Part shown: piece by piece, positions 63,253 through 64,000 of the stretch
How the letters are laid out: the number at the start of each line of letters is the position of its first letter
Position numbering within the stretch: position 1 is the first letter of the stretch
Assembly (NCBI GenBank): GCA_002842755.1
Contig: PHDU01000009.1
Coordinates: 20,483-84,482 of the forward strand
Length of the DNA stretch: 64,000 nucleotides
Reading direction: 5' to 3'
Source of the DNA: Bacteroidetes bacterium HGW-Bacteroidetes-1
Lineage (GTDB): Bacteria; Bacteroidota; Bacteroidia; Bacteroidales; F082
Notes under the pieces: model-generated
Databases searched by the model: none
The model's input: only the letters and a program-made list of their open reading frames with translations
What the model was told of the DNA's origin: nothing
Translations under genes and position numbers: made by a program

Positions 63253-63370
63253 TTTTTTTCTTTCTGTGTTCGGCTTACGAAGTTAACGTATGTGAACAAT
63301 TTCTTTGCAAAAGCTGTTTGATCTTTGCAAAATCAGATTCATAATAAGTTTAACAATAAATACTACAAAA

Positions 63371-63907
63371 ATGACAGATAAAACTTCATGGGTAATTGAC
63401 CCCACACACAGTGAAATTCTATTCAAAGTAAAGCACCTTATGATTACCAATGTCAAAGGTGAGTTTCGTAAATTTGAAGCTTCGATTCAATCAATCGGAG
63501 ATGACTTCAGTAAAGCAACTGTTAATGTAAAAATTGATGCTGCTTCAGTGTTTTCAAACAATAATGATCGTGATAATCACTTGCGCAGCGCAGATTTCTT
63601 TGATGTAGAAAACCATCAGGAACTAACCTTCGAAGGGACTTCTTTCACTAAACTCGATGATGAAAACTATCAGCTCAAAGGTCTTCTGACGATTAAAGGG
63701 ATCAGCAAGGAATTAAGTCTAGATGTGGAATTTGGCGGAATCAACAAAGATCCCTGGGGCAATCAGAAAGCTGGTTTTTCTCTGAGTGGAAAAATCAATC
63801 GCAAAGACTGGGATCTTAACTGGAATGCTGCACTGGAAACAGGTGGCGTGCTAGTAAGCGATGAGGTAAAAATAAACGCCGAAGTTCAGTTTGTGAAACA
63901 AGCCTAA
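63371..63907 (+). CDS. YceI-family lipid-binding protein
   Basis: This 178-residue protein has the YceI lipocalin-like fold: WVIDPTHSEILFKVKHLMI near 6-24, a DNHLRSADFFDVENHQELTF segment near 74-93, the TIKGISKELSLDV strand near 112-124 and GFSLSGKINRKDWDLNWN near 136-153. No signal peptide is visible when starting at ATG 63371, so it is probably cytoplasmic. YceI proteins bind isoprenoid-type lipids. Confidence 0.9.
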   Translation: MTDKTSWVIDPTHSEILFKVKHLMITNVKGEFRKFEASIQSIGDDFSKATVNVKIDAASVFSNNNDRDNHLRSADFFDVENHQELTFEGTSFTKLDDENYQLKGLLTIKGISKELSLDVEFGGINKDPWGNQKAGFSLSGKINRKDWDLNWNAALETGGVLVSDEVKINAEVQFVKQA

Positions 63908-63928
63908 GGAGTTGTCAATAAATAACAT

Positions 63929-64000
63929 TTACAATTTAGGTGATATTTTGTAGTTCCATTCGCCATGGAAATCATTTCGTTCAATATTTAGGTTTTGTTT
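63929..64000 (-). CDS. C-terminal end of a probable ISAzo13-type transposase (partial)
   Basis: A minus-strand reading frame is open from the right edge to a TAA at 63929, giving 23 residues that include NDFHGEWNYKISP. This closely resembles the FHGEWNYTI-like tail motif I recall from ISAzo13-family transposases. The rest of the gene lies outside the window. The short length limits certainty. Confidence 0.45.
   Translation of the reverse strand, partial: KQNLNIERNDFHGEWNYKISPKL

Noticed and set aside
1..64000. tRNA, rRNA or known riboswitch genes
   Set aside because: No cloverleaf, rRNA core or riboswitch consensus was seen by eye in the intergenic regions; short ones could still be missed without a covariance search.

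Overview
The window looks like a chromosome segment of a mesophilic Bacteroidota bacterium. Supporting signs are the recurrent TAnnTTTG promoter element (the Bacteroidota -7 consensus), weak ribosome-binding sites, AT-rich coding with TAA stops, type IX secretion markers (a PorZ-like protein and a sorting-domain protein), a short-chain threonine dehydrogenase of the Flavobacterium type, and typical Bacteroidota gene neighbourhoods. The genus cannot be named from sequence alone.

Region 1 (about 0.3-12.0 kb) is a defence island. A tight same-strand run encodes a DNA cytosine methyltransferase, a 90-residue unknown protein, an HNH endonuclease, a DrmE-like protein, a NERD-nuclease/UvrD-type helicase fusion, DrmA helicase and DrmB (DUF1998). 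This is a class-2-like DISARM system, but I find no PLD-family DrmC; the NERD-helicase and the HNH protein sit where extra nuclease functions would be expected. An orphan restriction-type HTH regulator and an ORF6N protein follow, then the core chromosome resumes at pheS.

Region 2 (12-22.7 kb) is housekeeping: pheS, a cyclophilin, tdk, an M28 peptidase, rsmI, the acpP-fabF-rnc operon, cysS and tdh.

Region 3 (22.8-32.8 kb) is a nitrite-to-N2O and NO-stress module. On the plus strand are ric/scdA, an Rrf2/NsrR-like sensor, a NirK-cytochrome c fusion lipoprotein, NirV and a Sco copper chaperone. Converging on the minus strand is norC-norB-norQ-norD-norE-norF. No nosZ is present in the window. 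A perfect 24-bp palindrome overlaps the -33 element of the norC promoter.

Region 4 (33-42.2 kb) holds ygeY-ygeW, a DUF2007 protein, a TolC-family protein, a peroxiredoxin, mazG, asnB and a maleylpyruvate-isomerase/DinB-like protein.

Region 5 (42.5-50.3 kb) is a multihaem cytochrome cluster in two transcription units. The first encodes a six-haem lipoprotein with a collagen-like stalk, a monohaem lipoprotein, an outer-membrane barrel and two small paralogous cytochromes c. The second, after a strong terminator, encodes a three-TM NapC/NirT seven-haem protein (ImcH-like), a C-terminally anchored seven-haem protein plus dihaem b-type cytochrome (CbcAB-like), and an OB-fold lipoprotein. A perfect FNR-type box lies upstream, and an FNR-type regulator with a matching recognition helix is encoded at 56.9 kb. 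The set reads as a quinol-to-cell-surface electron route.

Region 6 (50.3-64 kb) has an RNase H, lipA-lipB, recO-porZ, an FNR-like regulator, an N-acetylhexosamine-kinase-like protein next to a GH109-type protein, a sorting-domain protein, an acyltransferase, an SMR transporter, a second Crp/Fnr regulator and YceI. The C-terminus of a probable transposase runs off the right edge.
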